Assembly: GCA_027297025.1 (NCBI GenBank)
Contig: JAPUIM010000304.1
Location: 1-7,565 of the forward strand
DNA: 7,565 bases
DNA from: Bacteroidota bacterium
GTDB taxonomy: Bacteria; Bacteroidota; Bacteroidia; Cytophagales; Cyclobacteriaceae
Direction of reading: 5' to 3'
The notes under the pieces are model-generated. The model saw nothing but the letters and a program-made list of their open reading frames with translations, did no database searches and was not told where the DNA came from. Of this stretch, positions 1 to 7,358 are shown piece after piece. Every line of letters begins with the position of its first letter. Within the stretch, counting starts at the first letter, position 1. Made by a program: the position numbers and the translations under genes.

Positions 1-3000
1 AAAAAGTGTATCAGAACTTTTCGGGTAATACCGATAGAATATTTTCTGATCTTCAGGTCGAAACCAAATATCCTTATTTTATCCTCAGAAAAGGCAAATT
101 GATTTACTGGTCCGATTATAGATACCAACTGTATTCCAGACATTTAATTAACAACCAGCCAATACAATTTTTAAGCCTTAAAAACGGATCTTTTCTAATG
201 ACAAAATTGACATTGGAATTAGAAGAAACTACCTATCAATTTGCATCTTTGATGCCACTCCAGGTTCGACCCCCAGTCCAAAATAACTATCTCAAGCCCT
301 ATGTCAATACCCAGGTTTTTTCCCATGAAGATGTGAAAATTTACCATTCTAAATCCGATCGTAAACATGGAGTGACCATCCAAGACCAATACCTGTTTTC
401 AGTAGACTTTGGGCCGGAATATAGTTTAGTGCACCCCAAAATGAATTGGACCATTGTATTGTTGCTTACCCTATCCATCATATTCACCGTCTATTACCTG
501 TTTGTATGGGTGGGAGTTTGGACGAATCAACACCCCATCAGGGCTTTAGCTGGCTTGGTGATTGGAATTTTACTGGTGAGATTTTCAATGATCTATTTTG
601 AGTTTCCTTTTGCTTTGGTTGAATTGGATTTGTTCAATCCTAAACTTTTTGCCTCATCCGATATCAATCCTTCTTTGGGCGATTTTATGTTAAATACATT
701 TTCAGGCTTGGGAGTCTTGGTTTATATCGCGTGGAACCATTCTTTACTGAATGTCAAGTTGCTTTTGGATTTAAATAAACCTATAAAAGTTCTAATAATT
801 GGACTCTTATGTGCACTAAGCAATTTGACACTTTATACCATATTTTTTGCAATACGAACCGTTTACATTAATTCTCAGATTTCATTGGATATTACTTCAA
901 CATATTCTTTCAATGGACTCTTGCTATCGGGACTTTTGCTATTCACTATGTTATCCGTGGTCTACTTCTTTATAGCTCACTATACTATAAAACTTTCGGT
1001 TAGTATTGTCAAGGGGGCTACATTTTACCCACTTTATGGAATAATGTTGGGAACTATATTGTTTGTGATTTGGGCCTGGTTATTTATCGAACATCCATGG
1101 ATAGTGACGTTAATAAACCTGACCTACTTGGTCCTACTGTACTTTTTCCAACTTTATAAACATCTGGAAAGGATCAGTTATTTAACTTTTTTGTACCTAT
1201 TTGTGTGTGCTTTCACCTGCGCAATTCTAGGAGCATATAGCATCTATATTTTAGAGGTAGATCGAGATCTGGATCAAAAGAAACGCTATGCTAGCCAACT
1301 TTTTATTGAAGATGATAACCTTGCAGAATTTTTACTCATGGAGGCAACCAAGAAAATTCAGAAAGATCTTTTTGTAAAAAACCGGATGATGAGCCCATTT
1401 TCCTCAAAAGAGGTAATCTTGGACAAGATCAATCGTATTTTCCTAAGCGATTATTTTGACAAGTTTGAAGTGGATGTTTATTTATTTGATTCCAGGGGTC
1501 AACCTTTTGGTGTGAATGACATTAAAACAGATCACGGTAGTTGGAAAAAGGATTTCATGCGGAATAAATACAAAACAGTATATGACAACCTTTATTTTGT
1601 AAATGAAGTTGACGCTTCCTATCTACAACGGTATATAAGCTTTATTAAAATTAAGAGAAGAGGGTTAAGAGTGGGATTTATTATAATAGATCTCAAACTA
1701 AAGAGATTCACTCCCAACACCGTTTACCCCGAATTGCTGGTTGATAATAGATTTTTAAATCCATATGTAAACAACAACTTTAGTTATGCCATTTTTTCAG
1801 ATACATATTCCAATCTTTTGGTCACTAGTTCTGAAGGATTTAACTATAACAAAGATTTTGATCCCAACCTCTTCAATCGGCCTGATCTATTTTTGGAAGG
1901 GTTAAAATTTAGGGGATATCACCATCTCGGAGTAAGGGGCCCAAGTGAACGAAATATAGTTATTTCATCTCCCATTCAACCAGTGAGCAATTTGGTTTCC
2001 AATTTCTCCTTTATGTTTTTAACCCTGATATTCTCAATCTTGATATTCATAATTGTTTTTGCTCTTTTTCTAGGTATTAAGCAGGTGAAAATCAATTACG
2101 CCACTAAAATCCAATTATACCTTAACTTCGCATTTTTCTTACCTTTATTTGTAGTGAGTATTGCTACCCTAAGCTTGATGAGTGCTTCTTATCAGGAAAA
2201 TCTAAATCAGGATTATTTTAATAAAGCCGAGGGTGTTAGGAGAAATTTAACCAGTAAGATAGTCGGTTACAACAATAATAAATTGAGTAAAGAGGACATT
2301 GCCAATGAAATAAGTCATATGGCAGATTTTTCTGAAAATGATATCAATTTATACAGTTTATCCGGTCGATTGGTAGCCTCAAGCCAACCGCAAATATTTG
2401 ACAACCTATTATTGTCGCGATTCATCAATCCGCGCGCACTGGCATCTATCAAGGAAAACAAAAATGATAGAATTATATTAGAAGAGTCGGTAGGCTCCTT
2501 GCACTACAAATCGACTTATATTGCCATAAAGTCTTTTGAAACTGGGGAGCTGCTATCCATCATTGGCTTGCCATTTTTTGAATCTAAAGCGGTTCTCAAT
2601 AAACAGGTGATCAGTGTACTGACCAACATTATTAATATTTTCACCTTCATATTTATTCTGGCCATTGTACTTTCTTATTTTGCTTCCAGGATCCTTACTT
2701 TCCCTTTAAATATAATTACTCAAAGGATCAAAAAAATCAGCCTATCCGGGCATAATGAACCTATTGAATGGAATTCTGATGATGAAATAGGTTTGTTGGT
2801 GGGCGAATACAACCGCATGTTGGAAAATCTGGAGCAAAGCAAAAACGCCTTGGCACAATCAGAAAAAGAGTCAGCTTGGAGAGAAATGGCAAAGCAAGTG
2901 GCCCACGAGATAAAAAACCCACTTACTCCCATGAAGCTTTCATTACAACACCTAAGTCGGATGTTAAGGGACAAAAATGGCGATAAGGAAAACCTTTCGG

Positions 3001-3533
3001 AAAAACCTATTCACACCTTGCTCAATCAAATTGAAACCCTCAACGATATAGCTACCTCATTTTCGACGTTTGCCCAAATGCCTGAACCAAAAAATGAAAG
3101 ATTCGAACTTAGCTCAGAATTGAAAAAAACGGTGGAATTTTATAATAATGAGTACGGTCCAATTACCACTCAATTTCCCAAGGGTAATTATTTCATTAAT
3201 GGCGATAAGCAATTAATGGGAAGAATTTTTTCGAATATCATTATCAATGGCGTTGAAGCAGCGAAAAAACATGATCATCCCAAGGTGGATGTAAATCTGG
3301 TTACAAAGGACCATGGCTTGGTATTAATAGAAATTAAGGATAATGGGGAAGGGATACCTCCCTCTATACAAGAAAAGATTTTTATCCCTAATTTTAGTAC
3401 TAAAAGTACAGGTTCAGGATTGGGACTTGCCATTGCCAAAAGGGGTATTGAACAAGCCGGAGGATCAATATGGTTTACCACCAAAAAAAATCTGGGAACC
3501 TCATTTTTTATCGAGCTGCCCTTAGTCGATTGA
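1..3533 (+). CDS. NtrY-like multi-pass membrane sensor histidine kinase (5' end outside window)
   Basis: This is an inner-membrane sensor kinase that autophosphorylates on histidine and would pass the phosphate to an NtrC/NtrX-type response regulator (family knowledge; no regulator is in the window). The frame is open to the left edge. The GTG at 6 has no ribosome site and falls mid-domain, so the real start is upstream. Residues here count from that GTG. Residues 1-145 look extracytoplasmic. About eight membrane segments follow (149-415), then an extracytoplasmic stretch (416-666), two more segments (667-691, 702-729), another extracytoplasmic stretch (730-867) and a last segment (about 874-896). 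A HAMP-like linker then leads to HisKA with the H-box HEIKNP (His967) in an NtrY-type context (AWREMAKQVAHEIKNPLTP). HATPase_c shows the N-box NIIINGVEAA (Asn1081), the G1 box DNGEGIP (from 1112), the F-box region FIPNFSTK and the G2 box GSGLGLAI (from 1136). All catalytic motifs are intact. The stop overlaps the next gene by one base. Kinase identity is firm; the ligand is unknown. Confidence 0.93.
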   Translation, partial: KVYQNFSGNTDRIFSDLQVETKYPYFILRKGKLIYWSDYRYQLYSRHLINNQPIQFLSLKNGSFLMTKLTLELEETTYQFASLMPLQVRPPVQNNYLKPYVNTQVFSHEDVKIYHSKSDRKHGVTIQDQYLFSVDFGPEYSLVHPKMNWTIVLLLTLSIIFTVYYLFVWVGVWTNQHPIRALAGLVIGILLVRFSMIYFEFPFALVELDLFNPKLFASSDINPSLGDFMLNTFSGLGVLVYIAWNHSLLNVKLLLDLNKPIKVLIIGLLCALSNLTLYTIFFAIRTVYINSQISLDITSTYSFNGLLLSGLLLFTMLSVVYFFIAHYTIKLSVSIVKGATFYPLYGIMLGTILFVIWAWLFIEHPWIVTLINLTYLVLLYFFQLYKHLERISYLTFLYLFVCAFTCAILGAYSIYILEVDRDLDQKKRYASQLFIEDDNLAEFLLMEATKKIQKDLFVKNRMMSPFSSKEVILDKINRIFLSDYFDKFEVDVYLFDSRGQPFGVNDIKTDHGSWKKDFMRNKYKTVYDNLYFVNEVDASYLQRYISFIKIKRRGLRVGFIIIDLKLKRFTPNTVYPELLVDNRFLNPYVNNNFSYAIFSDTYSNLLVTSSEGFNYNKDFDPNLFNRPDLFLEGLKFRGYHHLGVRGPSERNIVISSPIQPVSNLVSNFSFMFLTLIFSILIFIIVFALFLGIKQVKINYATKIQLYLNFAFFLPLFVVSIATLSLMSASYQENLNQDYFNKAEGVRRNLTSKIVGYNNNKLSKEDIANEISHMADFSENDINLYSLSGRLVASSQPQIFDNLLLSRFINPRALASIKENKNDRIILEESVGSLHYKSTYIAIKSFETGELLSIIGLPFFESKAVLNKQVISVLTNIINIFTFIFILAIVLSYFASRILTFPLNIITQRIKKISLSGHNEPIEWNSDDEIGLLVGEYNRMLENLEQSKNALAQSEKESAWREMAKQVAHEIKNPLTPMKLSLQHLSRMLRDKNGDKENLSEKPIHTLLNQIETLNDIATSFSTFAQMPEPKNERFELSSELKKTVEFYNNEYGPITTQFPKGNYFINGDKQLMGRIFSNIIINGVEAAKKHDHPKVDVNLVTKDHGLVLIEIKDNGEGIPPSIQEKIFIPNFSTKSTGSGLGLAIAKRGIEQAGGSIWFTTKKNLGTSFFIELPLVD
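3459..3463 (+). promoter_or_regulatory. GGAGG, possible ribosome-binding site for an alternative upstream start
   Basis: A perfect GGAGG sits six bases before an ATG at 3470, in frame with the outer-membrane protein gene. It lies inside the kinase codons for the conserved Ala-Gly-Gly-Ser after the G2 box, so protein constraint alone can explain it. Bacteroidota often do without a Shine-Dalgarno sequence. Use of this start would put 21 extra residues (several of them Lys or Arg) in front of the signal peptide. I prefer the start at 3533. Confidence 0.2.
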
Positions 3534-3535
3534 TG
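3531..3535 (+). promoter_or_regulatory. TGATG stop/start overlap, probable translational coupling
   Basis: The kinase stop TGA (3531-3533) shares its last base with the ATG (3533-3535) of the outer-membrane protein gene. No Shine-Dalgarno-like sequence lies just upstream (CCCTTAGTCGAT). Such one-base overlaps commonly allow a terminating ribosome to reinitiate, which ties the amounts of the two proteins together. The overlap is seen directly; coupling is inferred. Confidence 0.7.
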
Positions 3536-6500
3536 TGTTGCCGGCAATATATTTTTATTGCCTGCTTTTTTTGCTATCCACTCCTCACCAAGGCTCAATT
3601 GTCTAATTTTAAATCCAAGTCGATTTCAATAGAAAATACAAAGTTCGTACTGGACTCACTATCTATTGATCCTCAATCCATCACAGTCATTCATGCGGGG
3701 GATACCTTACATGATTGGAAGTACCACCTAAATAGCGGTGAGTTAACAATTGAAGCATCGCAACTAACTGATTCATTGAAAATCTACTACCGGGTGCTTC
3801 CATTTTCATTTACTCAAAAGAAATTTCATCGGAGTTTATCGGTTTACGATTCAAATGCTTTCTTTAAAGACCCACCAGTGGAGCATGACTATTTTATTCA
3901 GCAAAGAAATGAGTTGTTTACCTCGGAAGGGTTGGAAAAATCCGGGAGTATCAGCCGTACAATATCTTTTGGTAACAATCAGGATGTTTTTGTCAACTCT
4001 CAATTTAATCTTCAATTGGATGGACGCCTTACCGACAACGTAAATGTGAGGGCAGTTATTTCCGATCAGAATATTCCCTTTCAACCCGAAGGCAATACAC
4101 AACAATTGCAAGAGTTTGACAAAGTTTATATAGAATTCTATAATCAGCACGGTTCCTTACGAGCCGGTGATGTGGTTTTGAAAAATAAAGAATCTCAATT
4201 TCTCAGATATTACAAAAATGTACAGGGAGGGGAGTTAACCGCAAAGTACAATATTTCCCAACAATCAAATGCGGAAACTACCTTAGCTGGTTCCGTGGCA
4301 AAAGGACAATTCGCTTCTATTCAACTGGAAGTTTTTGAAGGAGTTGCCGGTCCCTATCGGCTTATTGGCCCAAATGGAGAGCGCTTTGTGATAGTCCTGG
4401 CCAATTCAGAAAAAGTATATCTGGATGGAAAGCTGTTGAAAAGGGGTTATAACTATGACTACACTATCGACTATAATTTTGGTGAGATCACTTTCACCAG
4501 CAAGATCATCGTTACCAGATTCTCTCGTCTGCGGGTAGATTATGAATATTCAGATCAAAATTATAGCAGGACCATCATCAGTGGAAGTCATTATCAAACC
4601 ATATCCAAATTTAATTTCTTCACCAATTATTATACTGAGAAAGATAATCCCAATAGATCACTGGCGTTTGATCTTTCTGAGCAGGAAATAGATCAGTTGA
4701 GCAGTATTGGAGATAATCTGGAAATGGCTGTCATATCTGGAGCCGATAGTGTCAAATTTGATCAAAACCGCATATTGTATAAAAAGGTGGATACCCTTGA
4801 TCAGGATGGCAATTTTCAAGCTATTTTCAAACGTTCCAACAATCCGGATAGCGCCTTTTACCAGGTAAGTTTTTCTGACCTGGGAATTGGCCGAGGGAAT
4901 TATCAATTATTGTTTACTACTGCCAATGGTAGGATCTATGAATGGATATCTCCCCAGAATGGCGCTCCTCAAGGGCGTTATGAGCCGGTAACCGTGATAC
5001 CCACACCTAATAAGAAACAAATGATCACCGTGGGTACAGGGTATCAGGTGACTGATTATGAAAAAGTATTTGGTGAATGGGCCCTTTCTGATCAAGATTT
5101 GAACCGGTTTTCCTCATTGGATAGTGATGATGATCAGGGACAGGCAGTAAAAGTTGGTTTTACCAGCTTAGGCCGTCCATTTGGGAATACTGATTATTCA
5201 ATCAAAGGTGGATTGGATTTTGAATTTGATGAAAAGAATTTTAATGCTATTGATAGGTACCGTTATATTGAGTTCGATCGCGACTGGAGTTTTGACTCCA
5301 ATGATGCCGGTCAAAGGTTCAATGATAATATTTTTAATTTTTACATGGGATTTGAAAAGGATCCAAGAAATCTGTTTCAGTATCGTTTCGTGAATAGGAA
5401 AAGGGGAGAGGATGTGAACGGATTTCAGCACATGATTGATGCTGCCCAACAAATGGGCCGAATTAATGTGGTTTCAGATGTATTTTTTATGAAAAATGAC
5501 CAACAAGAAACCCGTTCGGATTGGATGAGGCTTAATATTAATACCTTTTTGGATTCCAAAATATTTGTTCCTGGTTATATGTATTCTATTGACCGAAATA
5601 AAGTAAGGGCCTTGGCAACGGATTCAGTACTTAATACTGCCAACAATTTTCGCGCTCACAAATTTTATATCCGGAACAACGACACACTTAATACCAAGTT
5701 TGAATTGAACTATAGCATTCGCGAAGATAAGGCCCCATCCTCAGGCGAATTAATACGAAATACAATTTCCAAAACCACCAATTTAACTACTAGTTCAAAA
5801 CTTAATAAAAATAATCAATTGGACGTGCTGTTTACTTACCGTATTCTGGAAAACTTTGATGCCAATATTCTGCCTAAAAATGAAGAAACCATCATGGGAC
5901 GCATAGATTGGATTTCCAGTATGGCAAAAAGACACATACGTTCTGAACTTACTTACTCCTCTTCCAATAGTCGTGAGTTAAAGAAAGAGTTTGTGTTTAT
6001 TGAGGTGAATCCAGGCGAAGGCACCCATACCTGGCGTGATGATAATGGGGATGGCATCCAGGACCTCAATGAGTTCTATGAAGCCCTCAATGTTGATGAA
6101 CGAAATTATGCTAAAATATTTGTACCCACTGATGAATATGTATTGGCCTTCAATAATGTGTTTAATTATAGATTGCATCTGGATATGCCCAGGAATTGGC
6201 GCGGGCTCTCAGGAATAAAGAAAGTGTTGTCCAGGTTTTCCCAAAGTTTCTCCTGGAATATCGATAATAAATTCACCGATGATGCACTTAGTACTCGATT
6301 TATACCATTTAAAAAAATTTCCCAGGAGGATTTACTGGCTAAACGTGAGTCTTTAAGGTCCACTTTGTTTTACAACCGAAGCAGTTCAAACTACGGATTT
6401 AACGGAGGGATTTTTACAACCGAAAATAAACAGCTGCTGACAAATGGTTTTGAGAGCAGGGAGAATCAGGAGTTGCATTTGGAGGGAAGAGTAAATATTG

Positions 6501-6991
6501 GGACGGTTTATAACCTGCAAATGCGTACCAGGCAATTCACCGTATCTAATGCTTCAGATTTTCTTATTGCCAGGAATTACGATATTGAAGGTTATGAATT
6601 AAGCCCATCATTGAGTTGGCAGCCTCGAAGTTTTTTTCGACTAACCGGTGGTTACAGTTATACATTCAAACAAAACCAGCTTAATGCCGACAGCAATGAA
6701 AACGCTATTTTGGATGAATACTCCCTGGACCTGCGGATTGTTAGAGCACTTAAAAGTACCTTTAATACCACATTCCGCTATATCCAAATTGATTTTCAAG
6801 GTCAGGAAAACACTCCCGTGGGATATGAATTGTTGAATGCCTTAGAACCTGGAGACAATTTTACCTGGTCTATCAATTGGCAGCGTAGGATTGCCAACGG
6901 GTTACAATTAACCCTCAATTACGATGGTAGAAAATCGCCCGGAAACCAAACCATACATATTGGGCGTATGCAAGTCAGCGCCCTGTTTTAG
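3533..6991 (+). CDS. Large secreted, probable outer-membrane beta-barrel protein with SprA-like motifs, function unknown
   Basis: The protein is predicted to have 1152 residues. It begins with a signal peptide (MCCRQ, hydrophobic core IFIACFFCYPLL, likely cleavage after TKA at residue 21), so it is exported. Residues about 25-110 look like a beta-rich domain. GSISR (138-142) and SFGNNQDVFVNS follow, then DQNIPFQPEGNTQQLQEFDKV (178 onward), a motif I associate with large Bacteroidota surface proteins, some related to the type IX secretion protein SprA. The remainder alternates polar and aromatic residues in short strands, as in a long barrel, and ends in a beta-signal-like GRMQVSALF with terminal Phe1152. 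An EF-hand-like loop lies at 836-847 after GTHTW. SprA is about twice as long, so this is not SprA itself. The start at 3533 is chosen because it places the signal peptide at the N-terminus and overlaps the kinase stop as TGATG. An alternative ATG at 3470 would add 21 residues. The function is not recognised; outer-membrane location is inferred. Confidence 0.85.
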   Translation: MCCRQYIFIACFFCYPLLTKAQLSNFKSKSISIENTKFVLDSLSIDPQSITVIHAGDTLHDWKYHLNSGELTIEASQLTDSLKIYYRVLPFSFTQKKFHRSLSVYDSNAFFKDPPVEHDYFIQQRNELFTSEGLEKSGSISRTISFGNNQDVFVNSQFNLQLDGRLTDNVNVRAVISDQNIPFQPEGNTQQLQEFDKVYIEFYNQHGSLRAGDVVLKNKESQFLRYYKNVQGGELTAKYNISQQSNAETTLAGSVAKGQFASIQLEVFEGVAGPYRLIGPNGERFVIVLANSEKVYLDGKLLKRGYNYDYTIDYNFGEITFTSKIIVTRFSRLRVDYEYSDQNYSRTIISGSHYQTISKFNFFTNYYTEKDNPNRSLAFDLSEQEIDQLSSIGDNLEMAVISGADSVKFDQNRILYKKVDTLDQDGNFQAIFKRSNNPDSAFYQVSFSDLGIGRGNYQLLFTTANGRIYEWISPQNGAPQGRYEPVTVIPTPNKKQMITVGTGYQVTDYEKVFGEWALSDQDLNRFSSLDSDDDQGQAVKVGFTSLGRPFGNTDYSIKGGLDFEFDEKNFNAIDRYRYIEFDRDWSFDSNDAGQRFNDNIFNFYMGFEKDPRNLFQYRFVNRKRGEDVNGFQHMIDAAQQMGRINVVSDVFFMKNDQQETRSDWMRLNINTFLDSKIFVPGYMYSIDRNKVRALATDSVLNTANNFRAHKFYIRNNDTLNTKFELNYSIREDKAPSSGELIRNTISKTTNLTTSSKLNKNNQLDVLFTYRILENFDANILPKNEETIMGRIDWISSMAKRHIRSELTYSSSNSRELKKEFVFIEVNPGEGTHTWRDDNGDGIQDLNEFYEALNVDERNYAKIFVPTDEYVLAFNNVFNYRLHLDMPRNWRGLSGIKKVLSRFSQSFSWNIDNKFTDDALSTRFIPFKKISQEDLLAKRESLRSTLFYNRSSSNYGFNGGIFTTENKQLLTNGFESRENQELHLEGRVNIGTVYNLQMRTRQFTVSNASDFLIARNYDIEGYELSPSLSWQPRSFFRLTGGYSYTFKQNQLNADSNENAILDEYSLDLRIVRALKSTFNTTFRYIQIDFQGQENTPVGYELLNALEPGDNFTWSINWQRRIANGLQLTLNYDGRKSPGNQTIHIGRMQVSALF

Positions 6992-6997
6992 TCATTG

Positions 6998-7030
6998 TGA
7001 AAGGGGCCCCAATTATATGAGCCCCTTTTG
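6998..7030 (+). terminator. Hairpin closing the kinase/outer-membrane-protein unit
   Basis: AAAGGGGC (7000-7007) pairs perfectly with GCCCCTTT (7021-7028) around a 13-base loop, and two further G-T pairs can extend the stem outward. It begins seven bases after the stop at 6991. Only a short T run (7026-7029) lies on the 3' side, overlapping the stem, so it is a weak Rho-independent terminator by the usual standard. Its near symmetry means it could also act on transcripts arriving from the opposing gene. Confidence 0.6.
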
Positions 7031-7040
7031 AAATTTGAAC

Positions 7041-7077
7041 AACTAGCTAGTTTATTGACTAGCTGTTCATTAATGAA
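7041..7077. repeat. Two adjacent 12-base palindromes
   Basis: AACTAGCTAGTT (7041-7052) and TTCATTAATGAA (7066-7077) are each perfectly self-complementary. Between them, ACTAGCT recurs as a direct repeat (7042-7048 and 7058-7064). AGCTAGT (7045-7051) can also pair with ACTAGCT (7058-7064) around a six-base loop. They could be an operator-like site, part of the termination region, or chance in AT-rich spacer DNA. Confidence 0.4.
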
Positions 7078-7142
7078 TAGTCGCTTTAGAGGTAACCCTT
7101 GTTCTTACTCAATTCAACAGGTTTCTTTTAACCTGGGGATAG

Positions 7143-7358
7143 GATTTGGCGTTTGAGTTGCTGGCTGATTGTACAAATGCCTCCCATAACTTCTTATTGG
7201 AAACCAGTTTTGCCGTAACATCCTTAAAACCATTTATCCAAGGTATTAATAGAATAAGATGAAGAAGTTGGGAGAGACCCCTGTTCTACTACCAGTTGAC
7301 CGAAGTTTCATTTTAATTCAGGATCCTGATGGGATATTCCTTGAATCATTGGACAATA
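7143..7358 (+). pseudogene. Decayed VOC/glyoxalase-family gene, C-terminal part
   Basis: VOC proteins are small metal-dependent enzymes or binding proteins of the glyoxalase, dioxygenase and antibiotic-resistance fold. From 7259 the + strand reads MKKLGETPVLLP, then VDRSFILIQDPDGIFLESL. The strand-turn pattern 'F-I-L-I-Q-D-P-D-G-I-F-L-E' is typical of the last beta strands of a VOC module, including the Glu that often binds metal. Just upstream, in another frame (7143-7259), the DNA reads HNFLLETSFAVTSLKPF then IQGINRI, which would fit the preceding strand and helix. Joining the two needs one base restored near 7253-7258, and a TAG at 7140-7142 blocks extension upstream. No start or N-terminal half is visible. 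The fragment's frame runs on to 7408, over the end of the opposing gene, implying its own stop was lost. The call rests on motif memory alone. An open frame on the other strand competes for the same bases. Confidence 0.4.

Larger units (their letters stand above)
6992..7358. other. Convergent intergenic spacer without an intact gene
   Basis: This is the 367-base gap between the stop of the outer-membrane protein gene and the stop of the MlaF-like gene on the other strand. No intact gene is seen on either strand. It holds the hairpin at 6998-7030, palindromes at 7041-7077, a small hairpin CAGGTT/AACCTG (7118-7123 with 7130-7135), the palindrome TCAGGATCCTGA (7318-7329), and a stretch that reads like a decayed VOC-family gene on the + strand (about 7143-7358). 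No convincing promoter was recognised. Confidence 0.6.

Noticed and set aside
6..8. GTG as the true start of the kinase
   Set aside because: The frame continues to the left edge, there is no ribosome site before it, and the protein would begin inside a sensor region without the membrane anchor expected before it.
2720..2974. Minus-strand open frame of 84 codons within the kinase gene
   Set aside because: It lies opposite the HAMP and H-box coding region, whose motifs are intact, and its product resembles nothing recognisable; it is a shadow frame.
3557..3565. Lipoprotein signal (FIAC) in the outer-membrane protein's signal peptide
   Set aside because: The hydrophobic stretch before this Cys is too short and the core continues past it; cleavage after TKA at residue 21 fits a standard signal peptide.
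5198..5452. Minus-strand open frame of 84 codons within the outer-membrane protein gene
   Set aside because: It is opposite continuous beta-rich coding sequence and has no family features; it is a shadow frame.
6684..6719. Second EF-hand-like loop (DSNENAILDEY)
   Set aside because: It lacks Gly at position 6 and Glu at position 12, so it is more likely an ordinary turn between strands.
7073..7155. Short + strand open frame of 27 codons starting MNSRFRGN
   Set aside because: It is very short, has no ribosome site and no recognisable product, and starts within a palindrome; chance is sufficient.
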